The notes under the pieces are model-generated. The model was not told the origin of the DNA. It saw only the letters and a list, made by a program, of their open reading frames with translations, and did no database searches. The position numbers and the translations under genes were made by a program. A DNA stretch of 64,000 nucleotides from Devosia sp. A8/3-2 (lineage in GTDB: Bacteria > Pseudomonadota > Alphaproteobacteria > Rhizobiales > Devosiaceae): contig CP104974.1 in the NCBI GenBank assembly GCA_025452255.1, positions 682,001-746,000 of the forward strand, read 5' to 3'. This document shows, piece by piece, positions 54,485 to 64,000 of this stretch. How positions within the stretch are numbered: position 1 is the stretch's first letter; every line of letters starts with the position of its first letter.

Positions 54485-56300
54485 ATGAGCTTGCGCAATA
54501 TCGCCATCATCGCCCACGTTGACCACGGCAAGACCACGCTGATCGACGTTCTGCTCAAGCAGTCCGGCTCTGTTCCACGAGAACGAGCGCGTCGAAGAAC
54601 GCGCCATGGACAGCAACGATATCGAGCGTGAGCGCGGTATCACCATTCTGGCCAAGGTCACGTCTCTCCTCTGGAAAGACACCCGCATCAATATCGTGGA
54701 CACCCCCGGCCACGCCGACTTTGGCGGCGAAGTCGAGCGCATCCTGTCCATGGTCGATGGTGTGGTGATCCCGGTGGACGCGGCCGAAGGCCCGATGCCC
54801 CAGACCAAATTCGTGCTCGGCAAGGCGCTGGCCCGGGGCCTGCGCCCCATCGTCGCCATCAACAAGATCGACAAGTCAGACGAGCGGCACCTCGAAGTGC
54901 TCGAAGAAATCTTCGATCTCTTCATCGCGCTTGATGCGTCGCCCGAGCAGCTCGATTTCCCCGTGCTCTACGGCTCGGCCAAGCAGGGCTGGATGGCGCT
55001 GGAGCCAGAAGGTCCCAAGGACGATCTGGGCCCGCTGCTCGACAAGGTCATCGAACACGTGCCGGAGCCGACCGTTGAGGAAGGCGCCTTCCGCATGCTG
55101 GTCACCACCATCGAGCGCAACCCGTTCTCGGGCCGTATCCTGACCGGTCGCATCACTTCGGGCGTGGTCAAGGCGAACGATCCGATCCACACCCTCAACC
55201 GCGAAGGCAAGGAAGTCGAAAAGGGCCGCATCTCCAAGGTCCCGGCCTTCCGTGGCCTTGAGCGTACCCCTGTCGATCAGGGCGAAGCTGGCGATATCGT
55301 CGCCATCGTGGGTCTCGTCACCTCGACCGTGGCCGATACGCTGTGCGCCACTTCGGTGACCAAGCCCATCGAATCCAAGCCGATCGATCCCCCGACCCTG
55401 TCGGTCACCTTCCGCATCAATGACGGCCCGCTGGCCGGCCGCGAAGGCGACAAGGTGCAGTCCCGCGTCATCCGCGAGCGCCTGATGCGCGAAGCCGAAG
55501 GCAATGTGGCCATCCGCGTCACGCCCGGCGACGACAATGACAGCTATGACGTGGCTGGCCGCGGCGAATTGCAGCTGGCCGTGCTGATCGAAAACATGCG
55601 CCGCGAAGGCTTCGAGCTCACCATCGGCCGCCCCAAAGTGCTGATGCAGGACATTGACGGCGTTCGTCACGAGCCCATCGAAGAAGTCATCATCGACGTC
55701 GACGACGAGCACACTGGCACGGTCGTGCAGAAGCTCACCGAGCGTAAGGGCGAATTGACCGATATGCGTCCGTCCGGCGTTGGTCGCACCCGCATTCAGC
55801 TGTTGGTTCCCACCCGCAGCCTGATCGGCTATCAGCCCGAATTGCTCAGCGATACCCGTGGCACGGCGATCTTCAACCGCCTGTTCCACTCCTTCGTGCC
55901 GTTCAAGGGCGACCTGCCAACCCGCCGCACCGGCGTTCTGATCTCGAACGGCACCGGCCAGTCCGTGGCGTTCGCGCTGTGGAACCTTGAAGATCGCGGC
56001 CCGATCATGATCGACGCTGGTGTCGACATCTATGAAGGCATGATCATCGGCGAGCATTCCCGCGAGAACGACCTTGAGGTCAACGCGCTCAAGGGCAAGC
56101 AGCTCACCAATATCCGCACCACGTCCAAGGACGAAGCGGTGCGTTTGACCACGCCCAAGAAGCTCACCCTCGAGCAGTCGCTCGGCTATATCGCCGAAGA
56201 CGAATATGTCGAGGTCACGCCCAAGTCGATCCGCCTGCGCAAGATCTGGCTCGATCCCAATGATCGCAAGCGCAATATGCGCGCCCAGAAATCGGCGTAA
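54485..56300 (+). CDS. typA: Ribosome-associated GTPase TypA/BipA (frame break)
   Basis: Translational GTPase involved in 50S assembly and stress. Start at 54485 gives [19 protein letters not shown] (P-loop); an extra T at 54571 (GGCTC[T]GTTC) shifts the frame, after which [34 protein letters not shown] and [10 protein letters not shown] follow. EF-G-like C-terminal domains run to 56300. About 605 residues. Single break near the N-terminus would otherwise suggest a truncated protein. Confidence 0.94.
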
Positions 56301-56388
56301 GCCGGGGTTAGGGTTTCGCCACTAGGTTTCCACGACGTCATTGCCCGGCTTGTCCGGGCAATCCATTTTCTGGACTAGGAGCATCCCC

Positions 56389-57005
56389 ATGACCGACTGG
56401 ATCATCCAGACCATTTCCCAATGGGGCTATGCCGGCATTTTCGCGGTGATGCTGGCCGAATCCATCTTCCCGCCCATCCCGTCCGAATTGATCATCCCCT
56501 TTGCCGGCTTCGCTGCCGCCAATGGCGATCTCAATTTTTTGGCGTGTTGATCGCGGCCACTGTCGGCGCGGTGGTGGGCATGCTGCCCCGGTATTATGCC
56601 GGGCGGCTGTTCGGGCTCGAACGCGTACGGCGCTCGGCCGATCGCTTTGGGCGCATCATGACGCTCAATGCCGAAGAGATCGATGTCGCCGTCAACTGGT
56701 TCCACCGCTTCGGCCCCATCATCGTATTGTTCGGCCGCCTGATGCCGCTGATCCGCACGCTGATTTCCATTCCGGCGGGTCTCGCCCGTATGCCGTTGCC
56801 GGTGTTCCTGCTCGCTTCGACCAGCGGCGCGCTGATCTGGAACACCATCCTCACCTCGGCCGGCTATCTGCTGCATGAGCATTACGAGCTGGTCGAGGTG
56901 ATCCTTGATCCGCTCAGCTATGTGGTGCTGGCGCTGGTGGTGGTGATTTACCCGGTGCGCCTCGTGATGTGGAAGCCGAGCAAGCCCAGTACGCCCGCGG
57001 AATAG
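56389..57005 (+). CDS. DedA-family membrane protein (frame break)
   Basis: Start at 56389; MTDWIIQTISQWGYAGIFAVMLAESIFPPIPSE, then a lost T in the T-run near 56541 shifts to GVLIAATVGAVVGMLPRYYAGRLFG and FHRFGPIIVLFGRLMPLIRTLISIPAG, the DedA motifs with the conserved acidic and arginine residues. About 205 residues, five to six hydrophobic segments. DedA proteins act as lipid flippases or scramblases (undecaprenyl phosphate or PE). Confidence 0.87.
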
Positions 57006-57304
57006 GCTTTCGCAAAACGCGACGCGCCTCGCATTCTGCAAGGCATGTCCGCTCGCAAAATGCCAATCTTCACAATGGCTTAATCTCTACCGCCCGGTTT
57101 GCGGGCATGACCGACTCGGCACGCTTGTTGCTAATAGAGGGATGTCCGGAAGTTCCCATGTAATGCGTACCGGATGTCAGTCATGTGGGCCCTGCACCGT
57201 GCGACCGGTGCGGGGCTCTCATGTCTTTGGGGCGGGGCGCAACCATGCTCTTGTGGCAAGGCCGCATAGCCATTAGATAATTCGCCGACAAAAGGGAGAT
57301 CGCT
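57006..57304. other. Gene-free interval before yggT
   Basis: About 300 bases with no convincing reading frame. It contains a GC-rich hairpin near 57189-57218 (CCCTGCACCG...CGGTGCGGGG). I see no clear promoter or known riboswitch. Confidence 0.3.
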
Positions 57305-57595
57305 ATGAAGGCCGTACTCGACGTGATCATGGTCATCCTCCAGCTCTACTGGTGGGTGTTGCTGGTCATGATCATCATGAGCTGGTTGATTTCGTTCAAC
57401 GTGATCAACACGCGCAATCAATTCGTCGCCGCCGTCTGGCGCGTGGTCAATCAATTGACCGAGCCTTTGCTGAACCCAATCCGGCGCTTCATGCCCAATT
57501 TCTCCGGGCTCGATATCTCGCCGATCATCCTATTCCTGATCATCTTCTTCATCCAGCAGCTGATCCTGCGCTATGGCTACGCCGCCGTGCCGTAA
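57305..57595 (+). CDS. YggT-family membrane protein
   Basis: 96 residues, two hydrophobic halves: YWWVLLVMIIMSWLISFNVIN and PIILFLIIFFIQQLIL, separated by LTEPLLNPIRRFMPNFSGLDISP, the YggT signature. Family linked to cell shape, division and osmotic balance. Good terminator downstream. Confidence 0.88.
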   Translation: MKAVLDVIMVILQLYWWVLLVMIIMSWLISFNVINTRNQFVAAVWRVVNQLTEPLLNPIRRFMPNFSGLDISPIILFLIIFFIQQLILRYGYAAVP

Positions 57596-57625
57596 GCTCC
57601 AGGGATATGGCCTGCCGCTACTATC

Positions 57626-57654
57626 GGCTCAGTCCCTCGGGGCTGAGCCTTTTT
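57626..57654 (+). terminator. Rho-independent terminator after yggT
   Basis: Stem GGCTCAG/CTGAGCC (57626-57632 with 57643-57649) enclosing a short loop, then TTTTT. Confidence 0.85.
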
Positions 57655-57865
57655 GTTTGGGGTGATGGAGCCACCGCTGGAGGGAATGAGGGTAGGGTCA
57701 CAGGGCCCCGCTGCGGCAAATCATCGCAATATCCATTGCTTAACGCACAAATCCATCACATCATCGGCCCCAGAAGGGGCACAGAGGAGGATGGCTCGGC
57801 GCCGATTGGAGGATCGGCCCGGTCCATGCTGCGTCCCCGGAGGAACACCGAGAGGGACTAGAGGA

Positions 57866-60007
57866 ATGACTTTGGCTTTATGGCTGATCGTCGTCTGTGG
57901 CGGGCTCAGCATTGTTTATGGCGTGATCACCACCCGGGGGCTGCTGGCGGCCGATGCCGGTTCGGCCCGTATGCAGGAAATTTCGGCGGCGGTGCGCGAA
58001 GGCGCCTCGGCCTATCTCAAGCGGCAATATACCACCATTGCCATTGTCGGCGTGGTCATCCTGATCGCGGCTTTCTTCCTGCTCGGCATTTATGCGGCCA
58101 TCGGCTTCCTGATCGGCGCGGTGCTCTCAGGCGCGGCCGGCTTTATCGGCATGAATGTGTCGGTGCGCGCCAATGTGCGCGTCGCCCGAGCGGCCACCAG
58201 TTCGCTGGCCAAGGGGCTTGATCTGGCCTTCAAATCCGGCGCAGTCACCGGCATGCTGGTGGCGGGGCTGGGCCTGCTCGGCATCACCCTCTATTTCATC
58301 GTCCTGACATCCATGGGCTATGCACCCACCAGCCGCACCGTCATCGATGCCCCGGTGGCCCTCAGCTTCGGCGCCTCGCTGATTTCGATTTTTGCGCGTC
58401 TGGGCGGCGGCATTTTCACCAAGGGCGCCGATGTGGGCGGCGACATGGTGGGCAAGGTCGAGGCCGGCATTCCCGAAGACGATCCGCGCAATCCCGCCAC
58501 CATTGCCGACAATGTGGGCGACAATGTCGGGGATTGCGCCGGCATGGCGGCCGATCTGTTTGAAACCTATGTGGTCACCATCGTGGCCACCATGGTGCTG
58601 GCGGCCATCATCCTGCCCGAGCAGTTCAAGCTTGCCGGCATGGTGCTGCCTTTGGCCATTGGCGGCGCCTGCGTCGTCACCTCGATCATCGGCACCTATT
58701 TCGTCAAGCTGGGCGCGTCCAACAACATTATGGGCGCGCTCTACAAAGGCGTCATCGCCACCGGCGTGCTCTCGCTGGTCGCGCTGCTGCCGGTGCTGTG
58801 GCTGATCTTTGGCGATCTCAACGTCGCCATCGAGGCGACCGACAGGACCTTCACCCCGATGAGCCTGTTCTGGTGCGGCGCGGCGGGCCCGGTGATTACC
58901 GGGCTGATCATCGTCATCACCGAATATTACACCGGCACCAATCGGCGCCCGGTCAATTCTATCGCCGAAGCCTCGGTCACCGGCCATGGCACCAATGTCA
59001 TCCGGGGCCCGGCCGTATCACTGGAATCCACCGCCCTGCCGGCTTTGGTCATCATTGCCGGCATTATCGTCACCTATAATCTGGCGGGCCTGTTCGGCAT
59101 CGCCTTTGCCGTGGCCACCATGCTGGCCTTGGCCGGCATTATCGTGGCGCTCGACGCTTTCGGCCCCGTCACCGATAACGCTGGCGGCATTGCCGAAATG
59201 GCCGGGCTCGACAAGGCAGTGCGCCACAATACCGACGCGCTCGACGCCGTTGGCAATACCACCAAGGCCGTCACCAAGGGCTATGCCATCGGCTCGGCGG
59301 GCCCGGGCGCTCTGGTGCTGTTCGCCGCCTATACGCAGGATTTGATCTATTTCGCCAATCTCCCCGACGCCCCGGCCATCTTCCGGGGCATGGGCACGCT
59401 CAGCTTCTCGCTGGCCGACCCCTATGTCGTGGTGGGCCTGCTGTTCGGCGGGCTACTGCCGTTCCTCTTCAGCGGCATGAGCATGACCGCCGTGGGCCGC
59501 GCCGCCCAATCGGTCGTGGTCGAAGTGCGCCGCCAGTTCAAGGAACGTCCCGGCATCATGGCCGGCACCGAAAAGCCCGATTATGGCCGCGCTGTCGATA
59601 TGCTCACCAAGGCCGCGATCAAGGAAATGATCGTGCCCTCGCTGCTGCCCGTGCTGTCGCCCATCGTCGTCTTCTTCGTGATCTACTGGATCGCGGGCGC
59701 CGCAGCGGGCTTCTCGGCCCCGGGCGCCATGCTGATGGGCGTCATCGTCACCGGGCTCTTCGTCGCCATTTCCATGACCGCTGGCGGCAGCGCTCGGGAC
59801 AATGCCAAAAAGAGCTTTGAAGACGGCTTCACCGACAGCCACGGCGTGGTCCACCACAAGGGCGGCGACGCCCACAAAGCCTCGGTCACCGGCGACACCG
59901 TCGGCGACCCCTACAAGGACACGGCCGGCCCCGCGGTGAACCCGATGATCAAGATCACCAATATCGTGGCGCTGCTGCTGTTGGCCGTGTTGGCCCATCT
60001 GGGCTAG
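57866..60007 (+). CDS. hppA: Membrane-bound proton-translocating pyrophosphatase
   Basis: Pumps protons using PPi. Start ATG at 57866 behind GAGGA; about 713 residues and 16 hydrophobic segments. Substrate-site motifs [46 protein letters not shown] sequence are intact (key segment [11 protein letters not shown]). The [10 protein letters not shown] segment has lysine at the K+-site position, the mark of K+-independent enzymes. Unbroken frame. Flanked by terminators on both sides, so a monocistronic transcript. Confidence 0.94.
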   Translation: MTLALWLIVVCGGLSIVYGVITTRGLLAADAGSARMQEISAAVREGASAYLKRQYTTIAIVGVVILIAAFFLLGIYAAIGFLIGAVLSGAAGFIGMNVSVRANVRVARAATSSLAKGLDLAFKSGAVTGMLVAGLGLLGITLYFIVLTSMGYAPTSRTVIDAPVALSFGASLISIFARLGGGIFTKGADVGGDMVGKVEAGIPEDDPRNPATIADNVGDNVGDCAGMAADLFETYVVTIVATMVLAAIILPEQFKLAGMVLPLAIGGACVVTSIIGTYFVKLGASNNIMGALYKGVIATGVLSLVALLPVLWLIFGDLNVAIEATDRTFTPMSLFWCGAAGPVITGLIIVITEYYTGTNRRPVNSIAEASVTGHGTNVIRGPAVSLESTALPALVIIAGIIVTYNLAGLFGIAFAVATMLALAGIIVALDAFGPVTDNAGGIAEMAGLDKAVRHNTDALDAVGNTTKAVTKGYAIGSAGPGALVLFAAYTQDLIYFANLPDAPAIFRGMGTLSFSLADPYVVVGLLFGGLLPFLFSGMSMTAVGRAAQSVVVEVRRQFKERPGIMAGTEKPDYGRAVDMLTKAAIKEMIVPSLLPVLSPIVVFFVIYWIAGAAAGFSAPGAMLMGVIVTGLFVAISMTAGGSARDNAKKSFEDGFTDSHGVVHHKGGDAHKASVTGDTVGDPYKDTAGPAVNPMIKITNIVALLLLAVLAHLG

Positions 60008-60036
60008 CGAGGCATCCGCCTCGACCGAAACTAAAG

Positions 60037-60064
60037 AAGGCCCGGGAGCAATCCCGGGCCTTTA
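60037..60064 (+). terminator. Rho-independent terminator after hppA
   Basis: Perfect 11-base stem AAGGCCCGGGA/TCCCGGGCCTT (60037-60047 with 60052-60062), tetraloop GCAA, then TTA. 29 bases after the hppA stop. Confidence 0.85.
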
Positions 60065-60151
60065 CTGCATGGAATCGTCGGCTCTAAGCCTTCGTTATCG
60101 CATTGTTTTGCGAAACATTGTTTGCGCTTTCCGCGCAACGCTCTGGCGCTG

Positions 60152-60604
60152 TCATGGCCAAGGGGCTTTCTCCTCCTGAGCCTCGAGGACAGAGATCACT
60201 TTCCGCAGCAACGCGAAATATTGCACGCGCTCGTCTGGCAGCAGTTGGTCGAGCACAAGTGTATTGAGGGCGGTGGCCGCCCTTTCCACCGAGGGCAATT
60301 TTTCCCTTGCTAGCGGGGTCAACTGAACCAGCATGCTGCGGCCGTCCCAGGGATTGACGCGGCGCTCGACGAGGCCGTCGCGCTCCATGCGATTGAGCGT
60401 TGCTGCCATGGTGGGCTGTTCCACCCGGGCACGTTCCGCCAGCGTCTTCTGCGTCAGGGCTTCGCCTTTTTCCAGCGCCAGCAGCACTGGCATGTGGGCT
60501 GGCGTGAGGCCGATGGGCGCTAGCTGTCGCTCCAGTTCGCGCAGAAACAGTCTTCCCGCGAGGTTGGTCATGTAGCCAGCGGAGGTTTCACGCAGCAGGG
60601 CCAT
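60152..60604 (-). CDS. MarR-family regulator
   Basis: 150 residues. Winged helix: LTPAHMPVLLALEKGEALTQKTLAERARVEQPTMAATLNRMERDGLVERR, then the wing PWDGRSMLVQLTPLAREKL. Divergent from the cytochrome b561 gene; the 76-base gap holds a nested palindrome, the probable operator for autoregulation and control of the neighbour. Effector unknown. Confidence 0.9.
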   Translation of the reverse strand: MALLRETSAGYMTNLAGRLFLRELERQLAPIGLTPAHMPVLLALEKGEALTQKTLAERARVEQPTMAATLNRMERDGLVERRVNPWDGRSMLVQLTPLAREKLPSVERAATALNTLVLDQLLPDERVQYFALLRKVISVLEAQEEKAPWP

Positions 60605-60627
60605 TTACATAGCTCACTTAGTAAATT

Positions 60628-60647
60628 ATATAGTGCACTAACTATAT
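60628..60647. promoter_or_regulatory. Probable MarR operator
   Basis: ATATAGT-N6-ACTATAT (60628-60634 with 60641-60647), a perfect inverted repeat; inside it TAGTGCACTA (60631-60640) is itself a perfect 10-base palindrome. Lies midway between the divergent starts. Assignment to the adjacent regulator is inference. Confidence 0.65.
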
Positions 60648-60680
60648 CGGCTAGCGCAGCGAAAATCTATGGAGATGGTC

Positions 60681-61205
60681 ATGCCCATCAAGAGTTCCAC
60701 CGATCATTATGGCAGCGTCGCAGTAACCATTCATTGGGTTTCGGCTCTCGCGGTCATTCTCATGCTGGCGAGCGGCCAGATCATGGATTGGTACCCCGAG
60801 CAAACAGGTGTGATCCTGCCCTATCATGTCAGCACTGGCTTTGTGATCGGGGCGCTCACTCTGTTTCGCATTGTGTGGTGGCTGGCATTGGATCGTCGAC
60901 CGGCCGCCCGGGCAGGTATGCCCGCGTGGCAGGAGCGGATCGCCCGCTTTGTTCATCTGGGGCTATATGCCTGCATTCTCGTGCTTTTTGGTTCGGGCAT
61001 AGCCATGATGGTGCTGTTCGGTGCGATAGGGCCGATTTTTTTGGGCGGCCCGCTTCCGAATTTTTCGCAGACTCCGCCGCGCTCGGCGCATGGCCCGGCC
61101 AGTCGCCTGATCTTGTTGCTCGCTTGTGTTCACATCGCCGCAGCCCTCTGGCACCAGTTCATCAAGCGCGATCGGTTGCTGGCGCGCATGGGGCTGGGCC
61201 GATAA
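60681..61205 (+). CDS. Cytochrome b561-family protein
   Basis: About 174 residues, four helices with histidines that can bind two haems: TIHWVSAL, PYHVSTGF, RFVHLGLY and ACVHIAAALWHQF. Start set at 60681 because GGAG (60671-60674) is 6 bases upstream; an in-frame ATG at 60669 adds four residues. Transfers electrons in the membrane, often from quinol or superoxide. Control by the divergent MarR regulator is likely. Confidence 0.87.
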   Translation: MPIKSSTDHYGSVAVTIHWVSALAVILMLASGQIMDWYPEQTGVILPYHVSTGFVIGALTLFRIVWWLALDRRPAARAGMPAWQERIARFVHLGLYACILVLFGSGIAMMVLFGAIGPIFLGGPLPNFSQTPPRSAHGPASRLILLLACVHIAAALWHQFIKRDRLLARMGLGR

Positions 61206-61220
61206 AGACCGTAGGCGGCC

Positions 61221-61340
61221 CCACCCGATCCCGGCGAAGGGCCCGGATCCATGTCCGTGGTCACCTGCAACACCCAGCGTGGGGCTAACCCACGGCATGG
61301 ATTCCGGCCTGCACCGGAATGACATTGTGGGTGGCTGAGC
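61221..61340. repeat. Dispersed palindromic repeat, copy C
   Basis: Contains an inverted pair GGATCCATGTCCGTGG / CCACGGCATGGATTCC (imperfect) and ends with the 19-base module GGAATGACATTGTGGGTGG at 61316-61334. Confidence 0.65.
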
Positions 61341-61440
61341 GGCCCGGGGTCATCCCCAATCTCTCCTCCCCACAGCTCTCCCTCGGGTTACGTCCGAGGG
61401 AGACGCGGTGATATTGGAAGCAACGGGGGCATGCACCAAC

Positions 61441-61540
61441 TCATCCACCCACAATGTCATTCCCGCGCAGGCGGAAACCTCCGTTTCGGGATGTTGAAGA
61501 AGCAAACAGGGGTTCCCGCTTGCGCGGGAATGACATTTTG
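61441..61540. repeat. Dispersed palindromic repeat, copy B
   Basis: Left arm TGTCATTCCCGCGCAGGCGG, right arm TTGCGCGGGAATGACA, similar in layout to copy A at 47.3 kb; the 19-base module appears inverted at 61445-61463. No protein gene overlaps it. Confidence 0.75.
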
Positions 61541-61998
61541 GTTTGAACGAACACAAAACCATCCGCCCCATCTCCTCCCACTGGGAGTAGATGCTTAATC
61601 TCTCCCTCTTATCCCCCACCCCATACCCATCCCGCATATTCCCTCCATCTTCCGGGATACGGGCGGCGCTGCAGCGACGAGCGTCCGGAGGCCAGCCGGG
61701 GAGTGGGGGTCGCGCTCTGCTCCGGGTCGAGCGGACGAGGCAATCGGGCGGGAGCTACGGCGAGCGCTGGGGCCTGCGATCGCGCCGTCCGAAAAAGTCC
61801 CGGCACCCCGAGGCGGCATGCGTCTCATTTTTTACTCCTCACGAGGCGAATGCCGTCTCGGGGTCCGTCCGTCCATTCGATAACCGCGCCGGGCAGGGCT
61901 TTGGCATGGCCGAAATTTCCCGCAATCTGTCGAAATCGCCGCATCGCGTTCGTCGGAAGCATGAAGGGCGGCCATGGCGGGCGCCGGGAGACATCATC
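61541..61998. other. Gene-free interval before the DHFR-like gene
   Basis: About 460 bases, very GC-rich after 61660. Open frames exist on both strands but show low-complexity, Pro/Arg-rich products and no family I recognise; I regard them as spurious. Confidence 0.3.
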
Positions 61999-62546
61999 AT
62001 GCGTAAACTCACAGCCGGGCTGTTTCATTCCGTCGACGGGGTCGTGGAAGCCCCTGATCTCTGGCAATTCGATGCCTTCGATGCCGAACTGGGCCAGATG
62101 CTGGGCAGCGTCATGGCCAAAGTCGACACCGTGCTGCTGGGCCGGGTGGGTTACGAGGAATGGGCGGGCTATTGGCCCAATGCCGGGCAGGACATGGATT
62201 TTGCCGGCTTCATCAATGGCGTGCCCAAGCATGTCGCCTCGCGTACGCTGAGCGGCCAGCTCGATTGGACCAATGCCAGCCTGATCGAGGGCGATCTGTT
62301 CGATTTCGTGCGCGCCTCAAGGCGCGGGAGGGCGGCGAGATTGCCGCCATGGCCGGCATTTCGCTGGTGCGGCAGCTGCTATTTGCCGGCCTGCTCGATG
62401 AATTGACGCTGATCACCCATCCGGTGATTGCCGGCACGGGGCGGCACCTGTTCGAGCCGGGCGATCCGACGACGCGGCTCACCCCGGCGGACAGTACCAT
62501 CACGTCCAAGGGCAATATCGTGCAGACCTATCGCCTGCGCGCCTGA
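61999..62546 (+). CDS. Dihydrofolate-reductase-like (RibD C-terminal) protein (frame break)
   Basis: RKLTAGLFHSVDGVVEAPDLWQF start, DTVLLGRVGYEEWAGYWPN, and after a lost C near 62327 LVRQLLFAGLLDELTLITHPVIAGTGRHLFE, the RibD_C/DHFR-like family pattern. About 182 residues. A NADPH-dependent reductase fold; substrate unknown. Its end overlaps the convergent small membrane gene. Confidence 0.83.
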
Positions 62547-62761
62547 TGTCCGGCCGGGTCAGCCAGTACTCTGCGCTGGCCCGCCCGGCGGTTCCACCAC
62601 AGCAGCGCCACGCCCGCCACGGCCATCAATATGCCCACGACCAGCCACTGATTGCGGCCCGACATGGCGCTTCCGGTCAACACATTGGCGCCCTGCAACA
62701 CCCAGACCGCGCCGATCACCAGCAAGATTATGCCGACAGCATTTCTCAACATGCTCATCAT
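62528..62761 (-). CDS. Small two-helix membrane protein
   Basis: 77 residues from ATG 62761 (or 62758). Two hydrophobic segments: AVGIILLVIGAVWVLQGANVL and QWLVVGILMAVAGVALLWW, then a basic tail. Looks like the widespread small membrane proteins of about 60-65 residues; the longer tail here may be caused by a late frame error. Confidence 0.6.
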   Translation of the reverse strand: MMSMLRNAVGIILLVIGAVWVLQGANVLTGSAMSGRNQWLVVGILMAVAGVALLWWNRRAGQRRVLADPAGHQARRR

Positions 62762-62849
62762 ATCGGCCCTCCTTCCGCAGGCGAGGGTGCGCCTGTGACC
62801 GGGCCCGCGGCAAATCACGTTGTTGGGCGGGGTCCGGGGGGAGCCCGGC

Positions 62850-63455
62850 TCACATCCCCGCCAGCATCTCAAACGCACTCGGCCGCTTGGGCGAACCCAA
62901 CGCCTCCGCAATCACCGCCACACACTCATCCGGCGACAATATCCCGCTATCCACGCTCACATCATAAATTCCCGGCACATGCACGGCTTCCTGCCAGCGC
63001 AGCACCGGCGCGGGCACGCTATCGCCCCCCACATAAAGCCCGCTTTGCGGATCGGCATTGCGCCGCGCCATGATCACCTCGATGGGGCAATGCACCCCCA
63101 CAAACAGCACCGGCAGCCCCGCCAGCAGCCGGGCACATTGCGGCAGGATGCCGAGCGGTTGGGAATAATCGTCATGATGCCCAAGATCGGCGACCACATC
63201 GAAACCCTGCCGCGCATGGGCCGCGATGGCGCCATACAGCGCCAGAAAAAGCGGGGTCACATCGGGTTCCAGATCCGGCCGCTCGCCGCCGGGCCGCAGG
63301 CCGATGCCGGGCAGCAATTGCGGCGGCAGGCTCTTGTTCTGCGCATCGACGCCCAGATTGATCCAGCGCCCCTCCAGCTGCTGCTGCATGGCCGCAGCGA
63401 TCGAGGATTTGCCGGATCGCGGCGTGCCATTGAGAATGACGATCCGCCCGCTCAC
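62850..63455 (-). CDS. Chloramphenicol phosphotransferase-like protein
   Basis: 201 residues, unbroken. Walker A ILNGTPRSGKSSI (about residues 7-19), NLGVDAQNKSLP, PDLEPDVTPLFLALYGAIAAHA, and VVADLGHHDDYSQ fit the CPT family of Streptomyces-type chloramphenicol 3-O-phosphotransferases. Start overlaps the end of the upstream serine hydrolase gene by 4 bases, so they form one transcript. Activity on chloramphenicol is not shown by sequence alone. Confidence 0.85.
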   Translation of the reverse strand: MSGRIVILNGTPRSGKSSIAAAMQQQLEGRWINLGVDAQNKSLPPQLLPGIGLRPGGERPDLEPDVTPLFLALYGAIAAHARQGFDVVADLGHHDDYSQPLGILPQCARLLAGLPVLFVGVHCPIEVIMARRNADPQSGLYVGGDSVPAPVLRWQEAVHVPGIYDVSVDSGILSPDECVAVIAEALGSPKRPSAFEMLAGM

Positions 63456-64000
63456 AGCTTGCGGCCCGCAATATCCTGCCCGTTCTGGTGCAGCACCAGC
63501 CCGGTGACCGTCCCAGTCGCATCGGTCTCAAAGCTGACCTGCGCATCGACATCGCTGGAAAAAAAATGTCGTCGGCGATTCGGGGAACAGTTCCAGCCGC
63601 CCTCGGCCCGAGGCCTGAACGAACAGATGACCATTTTCCGTCGTCACGGTGAGATTGAATTCAGGCCCCAGCTGATATTCGCCCACATAACCGGGCAGCA
63701 CGGCCGGATCGATCTCGACCTGCTGGCGCAAGGCCGGCTGCGGCGACAGCGGCAGGCTCGGATCGATCAGGTGAAAACCGATATCCTCGATACCGGTCTG
63801 GCTGACCTGATTGGCCAGCACCACGACGCCCTTGCCACCGGTCCGCTCATAGCCAACAAAGCCATTGAAGCCGCCGGTAATGCCATTGTGCCAGACGATC
63901 TCACCGCCGGGATGCTTGAGGATCATCCAGCCCAGCCCGATGCTCATATTGGGCGAACCGGCCGGCCGGGTCCCGGCCAGCATCAGCTCGAAAGCCGGCT
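63452..64000 (-). CDS. Beta-lactamase-family serine hydrolase, C-terminal part (partial, frame break)
   Basis: Open to the window edge. IVWHNGITGGFNGFVGYERTGGKGVV contains the HNG motif that takes the place of KTG in class C-like serine hydrolases; the end is a DUF3471-like beta domain (YVGEYQLGPEFNLTVTTENGHLFVQA, then DAQVSFETDATGTVTGLVLHQNG). An extra T in the T-run near 63562 breaks the frame; restored stop at 63452. The catalytic SxxK lies outside the window. Confidence 0.82.

Noticed and set aside
54876..56057. Long minus-strand frame opposite typA
   Set aside because: Same type of shadow; the plus strand is typical TypA throughout.
61595..61828. Minus-strand frame with product of about 77 residues
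   Set aside because: Pro/Arg/Ser-rich, no start-site support, in a gap next to repeats; such frames are common artefacts of GC-rich intergenic DNA.

Overview
This window is a GC-rich stretch of an alphaproteobacterial main chromosome, most likely from the Hyphomicrobiales (Rhizobiales). The gene orders maf-aroE-coaE-dnaQ, hemE-hemJ-rho-mnmE-mnmG-rsmG-parA-parB-holA-lptE-leuS, trmD-rimM and acnA/ccmABCDG are typical of that order. CtrA-type boxes, IalB-family secreted proteins, DUF1674/DUF2794 proteins and a CenR-like regulator paired with a cNMP-binding protein fit too. A Devosia-like genome is plausible, but I cannot prove the genus from sequence alone.

Layout. 1-2621 (-): maf-aroE-coaE-dnaQ, tightly overlapping. 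2622-3061: gene-poor, beside hemE, with CtrA boxes, a dense GANTC cluster and DnaA-box-like sequences; this is the candidate replication origin. 3062-11660 (+): hemE, hemJ, rho, mnmE, mnmG, rsmG, parA, parB. Seven parS-like sites lie between 4.5 and 18.1 kb. 11713-15834 (-): holA, lptE, leuS. 15966-18053 (+): yggS, a CenR/OtpR-like response regulator and a cyclic-nucleotide-binding protein. 18100-23334 (-, with one + gene): xthA, rplS, trmD, rimM, a zincin and leuC. 23428-31830 (-): ATP-grasp enzyme, flippase, purH, heparinase-like protein, rsmB and htpX. 32146-35564 (-): ankyrin protein and the ccmABCDG set. 35738-40583 (+): acnA, DUF1223, a candidate small RNA on the opposite strand, DUF2794 and a GNAT.

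The second half is more accessory. It holds a nucleotidyltransferase/P-loop kinase/GNAT group, a Bax-inhibitor-like membrane protein, ThpR, two IalB proteins, rlmN, VOC and GNAT proteins, rlmJ, lysE with an lrp regulator, argG, a PAS-GGDEF-EAL protein, an ECF-like sigma factor, typA, a DedA protein, YggT, hppA, marR divergent from cytochrome b561, dispersed palindromic repeats, a DHFR-like protein, a chloramphenicol-phosphotransferase-like protein and the end of a serine hydrolase gene.

Caveat. Roughly 60 single-base (rarely two-base) reading-frame breaks occur in about 40 genes, including essential ones (rho, leuS, hemE, parB, purH, acnA). Translation resumes in another frame with perfect family continuity each time. 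I treat these as sequence errors, not pseudogenes, and give whole-gene coordinates with approximate break positions. Many breaks share one context: an extra T between C and G in TTCG (read as TTCTG). One break creates a false fusion of two regulators at 16.8-18.1 kb.
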